Positions 60,401 through 64,000 of a DNA stretch of 64,000 nucleotides are shown here, piece by piece; positions within the stretch are counted from its first letter, which is position 1, and every line of letters starts with the position of its first letter. The position numbers and the translations under genes were made by a program. The DNA is from Rhynochetos jubatus. Its lineage: Eukaryota; Chordata; Aves; Eurypygiformes; Rhynochetidae. The DNA lies in contig CM050654.1 in NCBI GenBank assembly GCA_027574665.1, positions 32,631,722 to 32,695,721 of the forward strand, read 5' to 3'. The notes beneath the pieces were generated by a model. It was given only the letters and a program-made list of their open reading frames with translations. It searched no databases and was not told the DNA's origin.

Positions 60401-62555
60401 CCACCTGCACAGAAACATCCCTGCAAATATACCAGTTTGAAGGACCCCACAGCACAGTAGAGTCAAGCCCTTAGTTCACATCACCCAATGGATCCTGTGT
60501 AATTAAGATAATGGCTACTAATGAAAGGGAGAAGAACATCATCCATGGACTGGGAACAGTGATCAGTGTGGCAGGGAACATCCAGTTCTAGTGCTTTACC
60601 TGTTACACTATTTTGGATACTGTGACTATAGTCTTTCTTAAATACAGCTCCTTAGGCAGCTGTACTTCCCATGCGCATCCATTCATTTCCTCCCGGCGGT
60701 TGACATAAGCCATGTACTACCACCTGCGAGGTTGATTATTGATCAGACAGGCATGAAGTTGCATGCATCGTCACCAGAAAATCATGTAAGTGCAAAGGAT
60801 GCTGCCCTAGGCATCCATAATGATCTCAGGGCTCCTCATTACCCAGGTTTATTGCCCGGGAGCAGCCACACGACGCATCAGCATCTGAACTGCTGTTCTC
60901 ACTTGGGGTTAGGCACTTTGGGGGACGCATCCCGTGGTCTTTAGTGTTTCAGTTAGCTGAACTTACTTGTAGGCACTGTGTCTTTCTAAGCACTGCAGGG
61001 AAGAAGGGAATATCAGAGGGTATGTGCCCTTCAGTGAAACTAGCACTACAGAGATGGAGGGTTAATGGCTAAGGCATTGTGCTGCTTGCTCACGGCTCCT
61101 CATGCAAGCAGTCACCTTGAACTAAAAGCAGAGTCACATTCAGGGAAAGCATCCATATCTGGACCCTGCATTTGGACAGGGTTCAGATGATTCAGGCTAA
61201 CAGTGCAGTAAAGATAAGCAGTAAATATACTTGATTAGTAAGATCTCTTTCAACACCCAGCTCAGGTCAGAATACAGTCTGTGAGCTTACGATCTGATCT
61301 CTGGTGAGAAATTTACATTCTTCAGCTTTTGCAGAGGTGATTAGTATGATTTAACACACTAGGTGAGGAAATCTGCCTGGTCTGAATCACTCGAAACTAG
61401 GATGGAGGAAAACACTTCAACGTAAGTGATCTTTGCTCCACTAGGACTGAAAGTATCACGTCTTTCTCTCCCTTAATTGCAACTGAATGCAGTGAGCCTT
61501 ATTTTCCAATATACTGAAAGTCTCCACAGCTACAGAAGCTGAGGTGGGCTGGGCAGGCTTCGAGACCGTGTCCCACCAGCAGTACCCAGGTCCCACCTGC
61601 CCACCCAGGGCTATACAATTATTGCTCCTTCTCAGATACTTCATAAGAAGCATGCCGAATTCCCAGCTCATAATTTTTTTTCCTGTGAGCAATTATTTAA
61701 CATTACATTGCTGTTTCTACAGGAATTTAAAACCCTGCGGGGAAACAGAGCCCCGTAAGATGGAAGCACTATGCTGACATGTAGTGGCATCAATTCTGAA
61801 CAACACTGGTTGACAAAACAACAACGTACTCAGACTCTTCCCTATATACAGGAAGTTCTCAAAGCAGCGCACAGGATCAACTGTGTCTTTTTTTTAGTTA
61901 AAATTGCAGTGGTATGACTAACATTCCCATACTCTTTGGAGACAATCAGCCCATGAATTCAGCCAACATTGCCAGGCACCACGCTTCAGCAAGGACCCAG
62001 TCACCTGGAGAACTTCCACCAGGAAGAAGGTGAAGGCCAGAGGACAAGCCAGCTCCTCTGGCGTACACGAAACAGAAAGCAATGCATTAATGGAAAAGGG
62101 AGTGGCAAAACTTGCCCCACCAAAAGCAGTTGCACGGTGAATCTTTGCATGAAGGTTGGCTGAAGACAAGCACAGTCAACATGAACAAGATGTGTAAACA
62201 AAACACTCCCTCATGGTATTCAATGCAGAGTGCTGGGCACAGTTCACCTGCCTGTGCAGATCCATGCTTGCCATGTAGCATAAAGAGTGAAGAAGCAGCA
62301 CAGAACCAATCCGGAGTACGTGTTAACCTGGGTCTTTGAGGGATGTGCACCTTGAGCCATTCCCTCCTCCTTCTCTCTGCTGCTCAGCAAGTGCAACCGT
62401 TCTTCGGGGCCAGCAACGCTCGGCATGGAGCTCAAAGTCCTTTGTTTCATGGGAAGAGTAAGATTGATGTGGGCCGAACTGCCAGGGAACAGATTGTACC
62501 TGGGGATCAAGGGCCACGAAACTGTGTCAATCTTCCACTCCCTCTCCACTCCCTG

Positions 62556-62705
62556 CTAAAAATAGTCTCTTCTTCTGGTTTCATCGCTAATAAAGGATGG
62601 ATTGTATTGTCCAGGGTAGATGCATGAATGTCGAGATCCAGGCAAACCAGTGTAGGGAGGATAAAGTCCATTTCTTTCCAGTTCAGGGTTTCTCAGTCCA
62701 GTTGG
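62556..62705 (-). CDS. HEG1: HEG1 last coding exon (cytoplasmic tail)
   Basis: The acceptor 'tttctaacacag' is followed by 50 in-frame codons (phase 0) beginning P-T-G-L-R-NPELERNG, continuing LYPPYTGLPGSRHSC and ending NPSFISDETRRRDYF with TAG at 62558-62556. This is almost the same as the human HEG1 C terminus as I recall it (NPELERNGLYPAYTGLPGSRHSC ... DESRRRDYF). The final Tyr-Phe inserts into the FERM domain of KRIT1 and anchors the CCM complex at endothelial junctions. The exon boundary falls at human ...YYS|PTS. Upstream exons lie beyond the window. Confidence 0.97.
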   Translation of the reverse strand, partial: PTGLRNPELERNGLYPPYTGLPGSRHSCIYPGQYNPSFISDETRRRDYF

Positions 62706-64000
62706 CTGTGTTAGAAAAAAAAAATAAATAAAAAGGGTCTTATTCTCACGCAGAAATCGTACTTTAGGCACAGCCTTACCGCCTTTCCCAGCAGTAATAT
62801 CAGTAGATAGAAGGAACAATGTGATTGCTAATGATCTCTATAACCAAGAGTGATTTTTACTGTGGGAGTTATGCATTGCCTGAAGGGGATTATTCTGATG
62901 CAATCCAGTTTCGACATCTTACCAATTAGCAAACCTGAAGTTTACCTGACTTCACCAAGTGCAGTGTAAGTACACAGTTAATTTGTAATCCAAGGGAATT
63001 GTGCTGATGAGTTTGGGCATTGAAACAGCTCTCACCAAAAGGATATTGTCTCAGAGCCATCCCTAAAGATAATGCTTCTGGAAAATCAAAGTTAGTTTCC
63101 TGCTTTGAGTATTACCTGGGAGCATTCCTCTCCCCATTAACCACAGGCACCTGCTCTTCCAACCCAGGCACTTGCATTATTTCAATTACAAAGTGACCTG
63201 ACCTTTATTTCTCTTCCCTTCTCTTACTTACAAGTAAGTCCCTTGGGGACCCTTCATTGAGGAACTTCAATGTCTAAGGCCAAGACTGTACAAACTTTTC
63301 ACCCAGTAAATAACATCAAGACACCTGGTTTGATCTGTTACAGAGCAGATCCATGCAAAGCCCTCATCATCCACTCCTTGCTAAGCAGCGTTCCCTTCTA
63401 GTTGCCAGTATAAAAAAAAGTCTTTAAAAAATGTATAGGAAATGTATTTGCAGTTCCAAATCTCTCATTCTTACTGGAAGCAGGAAGGAGGATTACTTCC
63501 CTTCATGTTGTGCAACACAGTAAACCTCCTTACTGGAAAACTTAAAATACAAGCAAGAAAAAAGTATTGCTCTCTGCTCTGGAAAGCAGGAGTCCAGAAT
63601 CTGTGATTTGGGTGAAATCCTGCAACCTTCATTCACATGAGTAACTCCCACACGCATTAAGTACATCCAGTATGTTGCTTAGTGACAGACGATACACAAA
63701 CATCACAACTCTGGATACAGACATTAGTAGAGGGTACCAACCACAACAGCAGGTCTTGTGCTTGTGTCTTTCTGTGCCCTACACAACCTATTGCTGCTCC
63801 ACCACTTCTTCCCTCAGAGCGGAAGGGATGCTCCTTATGCAGCCTTTCTGCTGCAGGAAGGGGCTTGTACCCTGGAGAGGGGAGGAGTGGAAGAAAAGAG
63901 GGATCCTCAGTGACCAGCACCTTCCCATCTCAGGGTGAAGTGCCCTAGGCAGAGGTCTCAACCTTCCAGAATCATCAGTGAGGGTGGAAGGGCGAAAACT
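62706..64000 (-). other. HEG1: HEG1 intron (partial)
   Basis: I looked on the minus strand for the preceding HEG1 exon, expected to end ...LLQMTDVYYS, and did not find it. This sequence is therefore intron to the right edge. No repeat or RNA gene is recognised. Confidence 0.75.

Larger units (their letters stand above)
56179..62555 (-). other. HEG1: HEG1 3' UTR / downstream flank
   Basis: Below the HEG1 stop codon I see no coding exon. HEG1 mRNAs have a long 3' UTR in mammals, as I recall. Minus-strand AATAAA motifs occur at 59056-59061, 58228-58233, 57351-57356 and 56179-56184, and sequence alone does not choose among them. The stretch includes the plus-oriented CR1 and the CT/poly(A) repeat. 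Confidence 0.4.

Overview
This is vertebrate nuclear DNA from a bird. It has small coding exons with GT-AG splice sites, long introns, no operons, and several CR1 retroposon 3' ends of the avian type, with the usual 'ATTCTATGATTCTATGA' terminus. I cannot name the species; the CR1 subfamilies suggest a neognath bird. All three genes recognised lie on the minus strand. Their order, ITGB5 - MUC13 - HEG1, matches the human 3q21 neighbourhood as I remember it.

Layout by plus coordinate. 1-12,000: the 5' end of ITGB5 (integrin beta-5), with coding exon 3 (118-322), exon 2 (7760-7845) and the signal-peptide exon 1 (11880-11985) inside a very GC-rich CpG island. An 86-bp near-perfect inverted repeat brackets exon 1 (11732-11817 and 12373-12458). 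12,460-23,350: intergenic, with no recognisable coding sequence. 23,370-50,250: the whole of MUC13, a transmembrane mucin, read as 20 coding exons (1623 nt including the stop; 540 residues). 50,250-62,555: the MUC13 promoter, CR1 copies, and the 3' untranslated or flanking region of HEG1. 62,556-62,705: the last coding exon of HEG1, ending in the KRIT1-binding Tyr-Phe tail. 62,706-64,000: HEG1 intron.

The outstanding feature is the MUC13 mucin domain. It is not one long repetitive exon. It is nine separate 57-bp, phase 1-1 exons, each coding 19 residues. Eight of them are identical and sit in a ~9.6-kb tandem array of 1198-bp or 1175-bp genomic units whose introns are nearly as identical as the exons. 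Because every exon is symmetric, each extra genomic unit adds exactly one Pro/Thr-rich repeat with an N-G-T sequon and no frameshift. The array is flanked on both sides by diverged older copies, and its variants form a patchwork, which suggests recent unequal crossing-over and gene conversion.

The three products act at the cell surface: an alpha-v-binding integrin beta subunit (ITGB5), an epithelial transmembrane mucin (MUC13) and an endothelial mucin-like receptor (HEG1). Nothing here suggests they are regulated as a unit; their adjacency is vertebrate synteny.
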